Under the pieces are notes generated by a model. The model made no database searches. It had not been told where the DNA came from and saw nothing but the letters and a program-made list of their open reading frames with translations. 24,321 nucleotides of DNA from Microcaldota archaeon (GTDB lineage Archaea; Micrarchaeota; Micrarchaeia; Micrarchaeales; Micrarchaeaceae). Made by a program: the position numbers and the translations under genes. This document shows positions 1 through 8,516 of the stretch, one piece after another (within the stretch, counting starts at the first letter, position 1; each line of letters opens with the position of its first letter). Location: assembly GCA_021828345.1 (NCBI GenBank), contig JAJZJI010000010.1, forward strand, positions 1 through 24,321. Direction: 5' to 3'.

Positions 1-1
1 C

Positions 2-1657
2 TTAAATGGAACTAATGGCAATTATTCTATATATCAACACCAAACAATACCTATTAATGCAACAACAACAGAAAATACTACATCAGACAATATAACAATA
101 GAATTAAATAGCACACCAATAATATCTCTATTAAATTCACAGAATATAAGCATAATCCAGCAACCTAACACGACAGCACTATACAATTATACAGGAATAA
201 TAACAAATAACAACTATACGACAATAAGCCAAAGCTTTACGCTAAATACGACAACGCCATTCTATAATTTCACGCTTATACCAACATATCAATACCTATT
301 GCCTAATGCAACTTTGAACGGAACAGCCCCACAGATATTCAATCTATTAAATTATACCTATTATCTAAACGGCTCTTCATATTGGAACATTACAAATATA
401 ACAATAACATTCGCAAATAGCACTACAATATTAAATGGCTCTGGAAATACAATAAATCAAAGCTTATATAATCTATTCACAAATAATTCAATAACAAACA
501 ACACAGCAGTAATATCGGAAATAGACCAGTTCAACGACACATTAAATCTAACCCAGTATATTACAAGCACGCCATACGTATTCCCGCAGATAACAGTCCC
601 GATTATAGAAACAGATAATTTCATAAATTATACTTATACTAATATTACTTCAACGATACAGGTAAATCAATCTGGTGGAAGTTTTCCATTAAGCGGACTG
701 ACTATGTATTTCGGAGATGGAATTAATGCGACTACTTCAGCAGTAAAATTAACTCAAACTCAAATAAGCATAAACCATATCTATACAGCCAGTGCAAGCA
801 ATATAACATTATTGGCAAATCTTTCGGATATTAATTCATTTTCAGTGGAAAATTCAACGCAAATCCAGGTTCTAAATTATACAGCTCCGACAGTAGTAAT
901 GAATACCCAGCAAGGTTATATACATAACCAAAGCTATGTATTCACGGCATATAGCGGAACATTCGGATTAAGCTATGCTACGGTAATATGGGGCGATGGA
1001 AGTCAATCAAGCTATACATTTGGAGGAGCAACTGGCAAACAGGCGTTTTATTTCTACCATACTTATACAATACCGCAGACTTATGTAGTTACGGTGCAAA
1101 TATATGATATGCAGAATTTAGAATCAACATATGAATTTACGCTTCCAGTTTTATCATTTAATCCACCAGCGGTAATTTCGGTTCTGCCTAATGCTCCTTA
1201 TAATGGGGCAGATGCAGTTACCGAGACTTATGATTTCTCAATCCAGCAGGGCAGTTACCCAGTAAAAAACATAACAATATTATGGAACGACGGATATGGC
1301 AGTGTTCCAGCTACGGAAAATCAGTTTAATATAACAGGAGGTTTTAGCGTAGTGCATACATTCCCTTATTTAGATAATTTTACAATAACAACAATTATAT
1401 GCGACAATCTGGGAGACTGCAACACGCAGAATTGGGGGATAGTATTAGGATTTCCCCTGCAAAATGCAACAACACAGAATCTGGCTAATAATTTCACGCA
1501 GACGCAACTTTACATTAAAGAATTAAAAAATGAATCAGCGTTTCTGCAAAATCCGTCAAGCATAATTTATATGGTGGCGTTTTTTTCTGGAATTGGAACT
1601 TTGATAATTGCCTTGATTTTCAGGGCAAGGAAAAGAACCAAAAGAATAAGTTTATAG
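2..1657 (+). CDS. PKD/Ig-repeat surface protein, C-terminal membrane anchor (5' truncated)
   Basis: The frame is open from the first bases of the window, so the gene starts upstream and the TTG at 299 is only an internal codon. At least 551 residues are visible. Three PKD-like cores, with FGDG, WGDG and WNDG at the usual turn, lie near 712, 988 and 1288, about 95 residues apart. N-x-S/T sequons are very dense and Lys/Arg are nearly absent until the end. One hydrophobic helix near the C-terminus is followed by a basic tail (RARKRTKR), so the protein is most likely secreted with a single C-terminal anchor and a short cytosolic tail. The last repeat contains a C-D-x-x-G-x-C motif (1400-1420) also found twice in the next gene. 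PKD repeats are generally extracellular adhesion or structural modules; the specific role, whether host surface layer or virion decoration, cannot be told. Confidence 0.85.
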   Translation, partial: LNGTNGNYSIYQHQTIPINATTTENTTSDNITIELNSTPIISLLNSQNISIIQQPNTTALYNYTGIITNNNYTTISQSFTLNTTTPFYNFTLIPTYQYLLPNATLNGTAPQIFNLLNYTYYLNGSSYWNITNITITFANSTTILNGSGNTINQSLYNLFTNNSITNNTAVISEIDQFNDTLNLTQYITSTPYVFPQITVPIIETDNFINYTYTNITSTIQVNQSGGSFPLSGLTMYFGDGINATTSAVKLTQTQISINHIYTASASNITLLANLSDINSFSVENSTQIQVLNYTAPTVVMNTQQGYIHNQSYVFTAYSGTFGLSYATVIWGDGSQSSYTFGGATGKQAFYFYHTYTIPQTYVVTVQIYDMQNLESTYEFTLPVLSFNPPAVISVLPNAPYNGADAVTETYDFSIQQGSYPVKNITILWNDGYGSVPATENQFNITGGFSVVHTFPYLDNFTITTIICDNLGDCNTQNWGIVLGFPLQNATTQNLANNFTQTQLYIKELKNESAFLQNPSSIIYMVAFFSGIGTLIIALIFRARKRTKRISL

Positions 1658-1660
1658 ATA

Positions 1661-1670
1661 CTTATATATA
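1661..1670 (+). promoter_or_regulatory. Archaeal TATA box for the PKD protein operon
   Basis: CTTATATATA sits about 33-42 bases upstream of the TTG start at 1703, in a 45-base gap after a stop codon. A TATA box here would place transcription start near 1690, leaving a very short leader with a weak AGGT ribosome-binding site at 1693-1696. Inferred from position and consensus only; the surrounding DNA is itself AT-rich. Confidence 0.5.
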
Positions 1671-1702
1671 ATTTAGGTATAATATAATAGATAGGTTTTA
1701 AA

Positions 1703-2860
1703 TTGGAAAAAAGATTTTTTTTATTATTTATATTTGCATCAGTATTAGGCATAGGCATAGCGTCGGCTGGAAGTGTTACAATACTTAATAGCTCGTTATC
1801 TTCGCTTAATGCAACGCAGATAACTCCGAACTCAACATACCAATATTTAAATACCACATTCAGCGTAAATGTTTCGGATAATGTTTCATTAACAAATTAC
1901 TCTTGGTATTTCAACAATACGCTGGTAAATTCAAGCACTACAAACATAACGAATGGAACTATAAATTACACATTCAACTATAACTTTTCAGGAACTTTGC
2001 CTTTGACTTTTATAGCGAATGACACGCTAAATAATTCAGTAAATTCAACTCAAAATATTACATTTAATACCTATATTCTCCCTAAAATCTCAACGATAAC
2101 TCCTGCAAATTCAACGGTAAATGTAAGCACGATATGGCAGACAACAGGAACTGCTGGCAGTTTCCCAATAGCGAATGTAACTTGGGATATGCAGAATAAT
2201 TATTTCATAAATTTAGGATTTAATGGAGACAATTATGTGTCATACGCTTTTAATCAGTCTGGCTATTTTAACACAGTAGTCCAGATATGCGACATAAATG
2301 GATTCTGTTCGGAAAGCACTACAAATCTTTATATATCTTCAAACCAGCCGTCAAGCTATTGGGAAGTATCAAATGCGTCTCTAATAATAAATCTTAATCC
2401 GCCCAACCAGGAAATAATGACATTAACATGGATACCTATAAATGATACATATTCAATAAGTCAGGTTAATATAAACTGGGGCGATGGAAGTCCAATATCT
2501 CAAACGATATTTTCAAGTGCAGGGACTACACAATATACATTTGAGCATCAGTATTCAACAGCAGGACATTACAATGTTTCAGTAACAACTTGCGATACGC
2601 AAGGCAATTGCTTCTCGCAGTCAATAGCGACGGTAAATTATATCCAGACAGTAGTGGGAGGAGTAGGGCAACTGCTCTTCAATAATAATCCAAATATAAA
2701 TGAAGGAGATGTATTCACTAATTTGTTCAGCAATGTATTCGGCTCTGCGATAAGCACGGCAATAGGTGATATTTTATTTACAGTATTGATTGTAATAGTT
2801 TCAATATTGGTTTTATTGGTTGCTGGAATGATATTGTGGAAATACATAAATAATCTATAA
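1703..2860 (+). CDS. PKD-repeat type I membrane protein with CDxxGxC motifs
   Basis: The 385-residue product begins at TTG; an in-frame stop lies at 1688 and no ATG is available, so TTG is the best start. It has an N-terminal signal peptide (about residues 1-23, hydrophobic, ending IASAG), roughly three PKD/Ig-like repeats, and a C-terminal transmembrane helix (about 355-380) followed by a short tail. A clear WGDG core is encoded near 2479. Two repeats end in a C-D-x-x-G-x-C motif (2288-2308 and 2591-2611), where a typical PKD repeat has a D-x-x-G turn without cysteines. A disulfide staple across that hairpin is a reasonable inference. Only 14 bases separate it from the giant PKD protein downstream, so they are probably co-transcribed. 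Ectodomain sequons are abundant. Function is unknown beyond a surface or adhesion-type role. Confidence 0.85.
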   Translation: MEKRFFLLFIFASVLGIGIASAGSVTILNSSLSSLNATQITPNSTYQYLNTTFSVNVSDNVSLTNYSWYFNNTLVNSSTTNITNGTINYTFNYNFSGTLPLTFIANDTLNNSVNSTQNITFNTYILPKISTITPANSTVNVSTIWQTTGTAGSFPIANVTWDMQNNYFINLGFNGDNYVSYAFNQSGYFNTVVQICDINGFCSESTTNLYISSNQPSSYWEVSNASLIINLNPPNQEIMTLTWIPINDTYSISQVNINWGDGSPISQTIFSSAGTTQYTFEHQYSTAGHYNVSVTTCDTQGNCFSQSIATVNYIQTVVGGVGQLLFNNNPNINEGDVFTNLFSNVFGSAISTAIGDILFTVLIVIVSILVLLVAGMILWKYINNL

Positions 2861-2874
2861 TTTAAGGTAAGAGG

Positions 2875-5800
2875 ATGAACAAATTATTATTGTTTTTACC
2901 ATTGGTGTTAATTGCAGGAATAATTAGTATTAGTGGGGCATCTTATATAAGTCCTACAGGTTCAATCTGTCAATTAAGCACTATCTACGGTTCATTTACT
3001 TCTGAAATTTGTTCTTACCATAATTATAATGGAGATTATTGGGGCTATGACAGTTCAATCTCTCCTGGAACAAGCTCAAGCTCATGGAGCCAAGCTATGC
3101 AGTGGGGATTATACTGCGGAGGCGATATATCGGCAACTGCAACTTATTACTGGGGCGATGGAAGTTCAGACACAATGCAATTTAATTCTGGATTATCTGC
3201 TCTTTCATCTAAGCCTTCGCTTACGGTAACCGTAGACGGAGTGGCGATAAATAATGTGGTGTTTTGTTCTGGAAGTTTTGGCTATACGCCAGTATCAACA
3301 ACAGCTTTCTCGGCTCAATATTCATCAACTAATACAGAACAGGGTCCAAACGGAACTGAATACCTGCAATTAAACCACGAATATGCATCTACTGGGATTT
3401 ATTCTGCATATATTCATATAGTAACAGGGGGAGGGAATGGTAATACTGCAACTTTAACAAGCGTAATTATAGTAAATCCTTCTGCAAATGCCCCTACTCT
3501 AAAATACGCAACAGCAGATGCTGGCTCAACAATAACAGCGGCAAGTTCATTTACCTGCGGTTCATCTACATTATGTGCAAATGTAAATTTATATTCAAAT
3601 TCTGAAAATAACCCAAGCAGTCCTGGAGTAATAACAGCGACAAAAGCATATTCAGCAAACGGAGCATATTACCCAAGCACGACAATATACAATCCTATAA
3701 CTTCTTCAACTTATGACAGTGGGCAGACATTATTGATTATTTATCCTGATTTGGCAACGCCTTCAATATCCTTTTCGCAATCTCCGTCGGCAAGCAATGG
3801 CTATGTAACATCAGTTCAGATGACTGCTACTATAACAGTTCCACAACAGACAACAAACGGATATACAGAACAAGCCCCTTCTGGAACATTCAATTGGGGA
3901 GACGGAACTACAAGTCCGCTTTCATCGTCATCATTTTCAGCATCAGGCAGTAATTGGGTGGCTACGATTACACACACTTATTCAACTCCTAACAGTTATA
4001 CTACTTCTGTTTCGCTACAATCTTATTATTATACAAATGAGGGTTCTGCTTATGGCTCTACTTCATCTTCTTCATCATCGGTTACGATAAATGCCTATGA
4101 ATATCCAATTGTATCTATATCTCCACCATCATCAAATGTCTGCAACGGGGCAGTAAGCGGAATTTATAATGATTATCCAGGAACTTATAGTTTCAGCATT
4201 GCGACTGGTTCATACCCTGTAAGCAATCTTTATATAGAATGGGGAGGTTCAAGCAGTTCATATACTGAATACTCGACAGCAAGCACAGAATCGCATACTT
4301 ATTCAAATTCAGGTTCAAGAACAATAGACGCTTATGCAGTAGATTCAAACGGAAAAAGCGGAAGCATAGCATCATCGTCTATAAATGTAAATTCTTGGGT
4401 AGGACCAACAATTTCTTCATTAAACGCCCAATCATCAACAGCAACCCAATCGCAGACATTTTCAATTGGCATTACAAAAGGAACTTGTCCTCTAAATACT
4501 TTAACCTGGAATTGGGGCGATGGTTCTGCATCAATATCCCAGAGTGTAAGTGGTAGTGGAACTTATACAGAACCTCATACTTATCAAATGAACTCTAAAA
4601 GCGGGAGTGGAAGCGAAACAAATACTTATACATTATCTGCAACATTAACAGACAATATGGGAAATTCAGGTTCAGGTTCGGCGACAATATCAGTGTCTTA
4701 TGTATATCCGACAGTAAGCACGATAACACCTACCTCTACTTATGATACGCCAGCAGGTTCGACATATACAAATACATTCTCCACCACACTGACACAAGGA
4801 ACTAATCCTTTGGCAAATTTAAATTGGAATTTCGGAAATGGAAATACATATTCAAATGGGGCAGTAAGCGGAAGCAATAGCCAAACTAATGCCTATTCAG
4901 CGACAGGAACTTATACTGCAACAGCAGAAGCAATAGACTCGCAAGGATATTACGATATTTCATCAACTTCAATATCTGCAACAGCGTATCCAATGCCGAC
5001 TATTGGGAGTATATACATAACAAATCCAAATAACGGAACAATCACGACCAGCGTATATACTAATACTAATTTTGATTATAATGTAAATGTAACTCCAGGC
5101 GGATTTTCATTAGGCAATATTGTTTGGTATAATGGTGGAAATATAATAGCATCGGTTCAGGCAGTTAGCGGAACTAATACCTACGAATACAAGATAACTT
5201 CAGCAGGGACATATACTATTGAAGCACAAGTAAGTGATATAAATGGTGCATCGGTAAGCACATCTACAAGTGTGGTAGTAACGCTTTATTATCCCCCAGT
5301 AGTCAGCAATTTGACAATATATCCTACAACAAACTTAAACCCGCAGACAGCCAGTGGGCAGGTTAATATAGTAAATGGCATATCTACGCAGTTCAGTGTA
5401 AATCTAACGCAGGGCAATTATTCAATAGTCCAGTTGGCATGGAATTTCGGAGACGGAAATACTACGATAATAAACTCGACAACATCGCCATCGCTTAATG
5501 CAACTGGGATAAACTATATTTCGCATACTTATGCTCAGGCAGGAAGTTATATAATACAGGTGAGTGCAACTGATTCAAACGGGTTTTCTGGAAGCAACTC
5601 TACTGCAATTACAGTGTCAAATTATGCTAATGCAGTATTGTCTGGATTTACTCCGACGCAAGTGATATATAATACTTCTGTAAGTTATGGCATAACAATC
5701 CAGGAGGGTTCATTTCCAATACAGTCAGTAATATTCAGCTTTAATGGGACTAATGTATCGGTTTCAACTCCACCGACACTCGGAGGAATAGCAAATGTTG

Positions 5801-7506
5801 AATACGATTTTACGACAGCAGGAAGCTTTCCAGTAGTAGTATATGCAACCGACATATACGGAAATACAACATCAGAACAATATTCAGTATATGCCCAGCA
5901 GTTGGCACAGATAACTTATTTCAATTATGAAACCTATAATGGCAATCTATATTCAAAAGTAAATACTACATTCCAAGTAAATGTAACCGCAGGCTCGAAT
6001 CCGCTTTCAAATATGACGATGCATTTCGGAGACGGTTCAACCCCTGAATTTATTAATTTGAATAATGTATCATCAATATCGCAGGATATAAATCATATTT
6101 ATTCGCCAGGCACTTATGTGGCATATTTTACGATTACTGATTCCAATAATAATACAGAAACAAGCCAAAGCATAACATTAACTGTAGAACCTTATGTAAC
6201 CCCGCAGGTTATAAGTATAACTCCAACAACGGTATATGATGTAGTCTCAAATAATTTCTATTTTAATGTAACTAATGGCAGTTTTCCATTATCTTATATT
6301 CAAGTAAATTGGGGCGACAATTCAAGCGTAGAAAATGTAACAACAAATTCAAGCACTTATATAGCCCACACATATCCTCTGGCATCGGCGACTACTTATA
6401 ATATCCAGGCGTATGCAGTGGATATTAATAACTACGCAACTGCTTTCGGACAGAATATAACGACTTTATACCAACTTCCTACTATAAATTCAGTAAGTCC
6501 AACAAGCACTTATGCAACAGTTCCAACAAGTTTTACATTCAATGTAACTCCAGGAACTTTCTCGTTATCAACCATACAGGTAAATTTTGGTAATAATAAT
6601 ACAGTTTCACAGGCAATAACCAACCAAACCGAAGTGGTTGTCAATAATACTTATGCTTCGGCAGGAACATACCTGCTATCGGCAAGTGCAATAGACATAA
6701 ATGCCCAGCCAAGCCCCCAATTCACACAGACAATAACTGTAAATCCTTATACGCCTCCAGCGATAAGCCAGTTGTCTCCAACAAGCGTTACAGCAGGATT
6801 GAATACTACATATACCTTTACGGCACAAGCAGGAACATTCCCTCTGGCAAATTTGACTATAAACTGGGGCGATGGGCAGATAATAAATTATACTAATATA
6901 ACTAATGGATTAAATTCAATACAATTTATGTATCTATCAAACAACAGTTTTACTGTAACCGAAAAGCAATATGATACATTTGGGGTATATACAATGAATA
7001 CCTCGCTGATAACAGTTTTGGGTGCGCCATTTAATTTCAGCAGTCCAGAACCAGTAATAAATTATATTATAAGCAATAACACTCCGTCGTCAGAGTATGT
7101 CCAATTAAATCTTACATTTTTAGGAAATGCAACACTACCAGTTAATTATACTGTTCAATCAGACAATTTCATAAATTCTTATTCCTGCCAGTCAAGTATC
7201 TCGAATGCAGGGCTATTTGGAATATTCTGTGGATTGAATCCAGATGCGATAAGCTATGCCCCTGAAACATTATACGCAACGATTTACGCAACAGATACCG
7301 CAGGGATAACAAAGGCGATAACCGAAACCATAAACATAAATACAATAATAACTCCTCCGCCGATAGCTCAGCCATTTGATATGAACCTTACAGTAGCAAC
7401 TCCTTATATATTAACGCAGTATTCCCCGATAAGCTTTTATATAATTATGTTGGTTTTAGGAGTGGTAATTATTATAGGAAGTATTGTATTTTTATTATTT
7501 GGTTGA
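2875..7506 (+). CDS. Giant 1543-residue PKD-repeat surface protein
   Basis: Start ATG is preceded by an AGGTAAGAGG ribosome-binding stretch. The protein has a signal peptide (about 1-22, MNKLLLFLPLVLIAG then a small-residue cleavage zone), a Cys-containing N-terminal region, a long run of PKD-like repeats, a C-terminal module with two cysteines, and a transmembrane helix (about 1517-1541) ending almost at the C-terminus. The recurrent unit is a G-x-F/Y-P-L segment, an N-W/F-G-D/N-G core, an H-T-Y strand, a G-T/S-Y strand, a D-x-x-G turn, and a Y-x-x-P-x-I linker. Lys plus Arg total only about a dozen in the whole chain by eye. It is extracellular, probably a long fibre or adhesin, and could be a host S-layer-like stalk or a virion fibre. 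It is the largest gene in the window and sits between a shorter PKD protein and a tiny HTH gene. Confidence 0.88.
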   Translation: MNKLLLFLPLVLIAGIISISGASYISPTGSICQLSTIYGSFTSEICSYHNYNGDYWGYDSSISPGTSSSSWSQAMQWGLYCGGDISATATYYWGDGSSDTMQFNSGLSALSSKPSLTVTVDGVAINNVVFCSGSFGYTPVSTTAFSAQYSSTNTEQGPNGTEYLQLNHEYASTGIYSAYIHIVTGGGNGNTATLTSVIIVNPSANAPTLKYATADAGSTITAASSFTCGSSTLCANVNLYSNSENNPSSPGVITATKAYSANGAYYPSTTIYNPITSSTYDSGQTLLIIYPDLATPSISFSQSPSASNGYVTSVQMTATITVPQQTTNGYTEQAPSGTFNWGDGTTSPLSSSSFSASGSNWVATITHTYSTPNSYTTSVSLQSYYYTNEGSAYGSTSSSSSSVTINAYEYPIVSISPPSSNVCNGAVSGIYNDYPGTYSFSIATGSYPVSNLYIEWGGSSSSYTEYSTASTESHTYSNSGSRTIDAYAVDSNGKSGSIASSSINVNSWVGPTISSLNAQSSTATQSQTFSIGITKGTCPLNTLTWNWGDGSASISQSVSGSGTYTEPHTYQMNSKSGSGSETNTYTLSATLTDNMGNSGSGSATISVSYVYPTVSTITPTSTYDTPAGSTYTNTFSTTLTQGTNPLANLNWNFGNGNTYSNGAVSGSNSQTNAYSATGTYTATAEAIDSQGYYDISSTSISATAYPMPTIGSIYITNPNNGTITTSVYTNTNFDYNVNVTPGGFSLGNIVWYNGGNIIASVQAVSGTNTYEYKITSAGTYTIEAQVSDINGASVSTSTSVVVTLYYPPVVSNLTIYPTTNLNPQTASGQVNIVNGISTQFSVNLTQGNYSIVQLAWNFGDGNTTIINSTTSPSLNATGINYISHTYAQAGSYIIQVSATDSNGFSGSNSTAITVSNYANAVLSGFTPTQVIYNTSVSYGITIQEGSFPIQSVIFSFNGTNVSVSTPPTLGGIANVEYDFTTAGSFPVVVYATDIYGNTTSEQYSVYAQQLAQITYFNYETYNGNLYSKVNTTFQVNVTAGSNPLSNMTMHFGDGSTPEFINLNNVSSISQDINHIYSPGTYVAYFTITDSNNNTETSQSITLTVEPYVTPQVISITPTTVYDVVSNNFYFNVTNGSFPLSYIQVNWGDNSSVENVTTNSSTYIAHTYPLASATTYNIQAYAVDINNYATAFGQNITTLYQLPTINSVSPTSTYATVPTSFTFNVTPGTFSLSTIQVNFGNNNTVSQAITNQTEVVVNNTYASAGTYLLSASAIDINAQPSPQFTQTITVNPYTPPAISQLSPTSVTAGLNTTYTFTAQAGTFPLANLTINWGDGQIINYTNITNGLNSIQFMYLSNNSFTVTEKQYDTFGVYTMNTSLITVLGAPFNFSSPEPVINYIISNNTPSSEYVQLNLTFLGNATLPVNYTVQSDNFINSYSCQSSISNAGLFGIFCGLNPDAISYAPETLYATIYATDTAGITKAITETININTIITPPPIAQPFDMNLTVATPYILTQYSPISFYIIMLVLGVVIIIGSIVFLLFG
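3145..6880 (+). repeat. Array of about twelve PKD-like repeats within the giant protein
   Basis: Cores resembling W/F-G-D/N-G are encoded near 3150, 3895, 4240, 4513, 4830, 5122, 5443, 5740, 6024, 6308, 6585 and 6862 (residues about 92, 341, 456, 547, 653, 750, 857, 956, 1051, 1145, 1237, 1330). From 4240 onward spacing is 273-321 bases, or 91-107 residues. The repeats are diverged at DNA level, so this is an old protein-domain array and not a fresh tandem duplication. The gap between the first two cores probably contains one or two further Ig-like domains lacking the core motif. Confidence 0.75.
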
Positions 7507-7510
7507 TTGA

Positions 7511-7642
7511 ATGGTAACTATTGAGACGAAAAAGAGAATAAAAAGAATGCGCTTAAAAGGATATAAATTAAAGGAGATTTCAAGAACGACAAAAGTATCT
7601 TTAAGGAAAATAAAATACATAATTTACGAGCAGAAAAGATGA
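7511..7642 (+). CDS. 43-residue basic helix-turn-helix protein
   Basis: A short ORF (ATG 7511, TGA 7640-7642) begins four bases after the giant PKD gene. It is strongly basic, and residues about 18-40 (YKLKEISRTTKVSLRKIKYI) read as a helix-turn-helix: helix, S-R-T-T turn, V-S-L start of a recognition helix. It has the lysine-rich composition of the cytosolic proteins, unlike the genes just upstream. It lies immediately before an inverted repeat and the triple GTCCGAT repeats that precede the next promoter, so it is a candidate regulator of that promoter. It may be translated by coupling from the upstream gene. Existence as a gene is inferred from the motif, composition and tight spacing; there is no family match I can name. 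Confidence 0.55.
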   Translation: MVTIETKKRIKRMRLKGYKLKEISRTTKVSLRKIKYIIYEQKR

Positions 7643-7658
7643 CATTTCCAAAAATGTC
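7641..7658. repeat. 7-bp inverted repeat GACATTT/AAATGTC
   Basis: GACATTT at 7641-7647 and AAATGTC at 7652-7658 are perfect complements separated by four bases. There is no T-tract after it, so a protein-binding palindrome is more likely than a terminator. It overlaps the stop of the small HTH gene and the first GTCCGAT repeat. Confidence 0.5.
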
Positions 7659-7683
7659 CGATTTAGTCCGATAAAAGTCCGAT
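7656..7683. promoter_or_regulatory. Three phased GTCCGAT direct repeats (operator candidate)
   Basis: GTCCGAT occurs at 7656-7662, 7666-7672 and 7677-7683. The start-to-start spacing is 10 and 11 bases, close to one helical turn, so all three would face the same side of the DNA. They end about 17 bases upstream of a TATA box at 7701. In a window this AT-rich, three copies of a CCG-containing heptamer in 28 bases are unlikely to arise by chance. An activator or repressor site for the operon starting at 7743 is the natural reading; the adjacent HTH gene is a candidate binder. Confidence 0.55.
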
Positions 7684-7700
7684 GAAGCCAATAGTAGGGG

Positions 7701-7733
7701 TTTATATACTTATCTATTTAAAATAATAAATAG
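7701..7733 (+). promoter_or_regulatory. Archaeal promoter with palindrome downstream of the TATA box
   Basis: TTTATATAC at 7701-7709 is a good archaeal TATA box, preceded by a G-rich stretch (GTAGGGG). An inverted repeat CTATTTA (7714-7720)/TAAATAG (7727-7733) lies where transcription is expected to start. AGGTGA (7732-7737) then serves as ribosome-binding site for ATG 7743. This is the clearest promoter in the window. Confidence 0.65.
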
Positions 7734-7742
7734 GTGAATTAA

Positions 7743-8189
7743 ATGATAAATGTAACCCCAACAGCTCCCCCAGCTCTTCCGATACTCTATACATGGAATA
7801 ACGGACAAGTGTATGAATTAGCAGGTCTTAGCGGCTTCGGCTGTGTAGATACAGTCTATTCGACAACTGCATCAACAGTTAATGGAACAACTACATATAG
7901 CAATTATTCAGTTTTGCCAGCAGACCAAGGTATGCAGATAATTGAAGCATATCAAGTTCAATTTGGAAATTCCAATTTGGCTTGTTCAAGCTATGTCCAG
8001 CAGGCAGAAATGCTTAGCGGTGCGGCATCCAGTGCATCGGCATCCAGTGCATCTTCAACAACTGTTTTAGGAATTAATTTAAATTCTTTTGGAGGTATAA
8101 TTGAATTTGGAGTTCTGGTAGTGATAATTATTGCATTTTTCGTGATAGGCGCAAAATTGGTTGAACACATTGGCGGAAAACGCAGGTAA
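7743..8189 (+). CDS. 148-residue C-terminally anchored protein with YTWN/two-Cys domain
   Basis: First gene of a four-gene cassette with its own promoter and AGGTGA site. No signal peptide is visible. Residues about 12-90 form a domain with Y-T-W-N-x-G-Q-V-Y (16-24), Cys34, L-P-x-D-Q (58-62) and Cys81. This domain recurs in the 239-residue protein at 8897, where the two cysteines are also present, suggesting a conserved disulfide. An Ala/Ser-rich linker (about 91-106) leads to a transmembrane helix (about 117-139) and a basic tail (GGKRR). With no signal peptide and a basic C-terminus, an N-out/C-in insertion by the C-terminal helix is likely. I do not recognise the domain. Cassette context suggests a membrane or virion-envelope component. 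Confidence 0.78.
   Translation: MINVTPTAPPALPILYTWNNGQVYELAGLSGFGCVDTVYSTTASTVNGTTTYSNYSVLPADQGMQIIEAYQVQFGNSNLACSSYVQQAEMLSGAASSASASSASSTTVLGINLNSFGGIIEFGVLVVIIIAFFVIGAKLVEHIGGKRR
8024..8053. repeat. Tandem 15-bp duplication in an Ala/Ser linker
   Basis: GGCATCCAGTGCATC is repeated exactly at 8024-8038 and 8039-8053, encoding two copies of an ASSAS-type stretch. It is identical at DNA level, so it is a recent expansion in the linker before the transmembrane helix. Confidence 0.85.
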
Positions 8190-8222
8190 GCAATTAATCT
8201 AAAAAATTAAAAAGTGATAAAA

Positions 8223-8507
8223 ATGAAACTTTTTAAAAAAATAGGGTTAATTGTTAGTGGTGTTGTAGGTTCAGTTTCTATTTTAATAGGAACTGCATCT
8301 GCACAACTGACTACATATTATCCAGCGTCGTCAGATGCATATACCCAAAGTCTAAGCAATGGCGTATTCCAGAATACTGCATTTACTCTTGGGCAGGCAA
8401 GTAATGCAACAACATTACTTGTTCCAGCGGCAGAGATAATATTAGTTATAGTAGTAATATTAGCATTTGTTGCGATATTGCAAAGATTAGGGCTAATATT
8501 TAAATAA
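8223..8507 (+). CDS. 94-residue secreted or membrane protein, candidate small virion protein
   Basis: GTG at 8214 is in frame, but GTGATAAAA-ATG is the usual ribosome-binding pattern in this window, so ATG 8223 is chosen. The N-terminus is a signal peptide (basic KLFKK, hydrophobic core, GTASA cleavage-like site about residue 27). A roughly 40-residue polar ectodomain rich in Ser, Tyr, Gln and Asn follows, then a long hydrophobic helix (about 66-86) and a short end. The mature product would be about 67 residues with one membrane helix. Size and layout resemble small membrane-embedded coat proteins of enveloped archaeal viruses, but no sequence signature proves this. It sits between the two-Cys domain protein and a Gly/Pro-rich protein. 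Confidence 0.75.
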   Translation: MKLFKKIGLIVSGVVGSVSILIGTASAQLTTYYPASSDAYTQSLSNGVFQNTAFTLGQASNATTLLVPAAEIILVIVVILAFVAILQRLGLIFK

Positions 8508-8516
8508 GTGGTAAAT

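Noticed and set aside
299..1657. TTG at 299 as the start of the first gene
   Set aside because: The same frame is open to the left edge of the window with the same composition, so the gene is truncated and 299 is internal.
1567..1857. Minus-strand ORFs such as this one and those at 17217-17567 and 19500-19820
   Set aside because: They lie wholly or largely over strongly supported + strand genes, have no start signals, and show translated low-complexity typical of shadows.
3029..3229. 66-residue ORF in another frame within the giant PKD gene
   Set aside because: Overlaps the signal-peptide/PKD reading frame, no ribosome-binding site, and no motif.
7641..7658. GACATTT/AAATGTC hairpin as terminator of the PKD operon
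   Set aside because: No T-tract follows, and it overlaps the GTCCGAT repeats, so a binding site is more likely.
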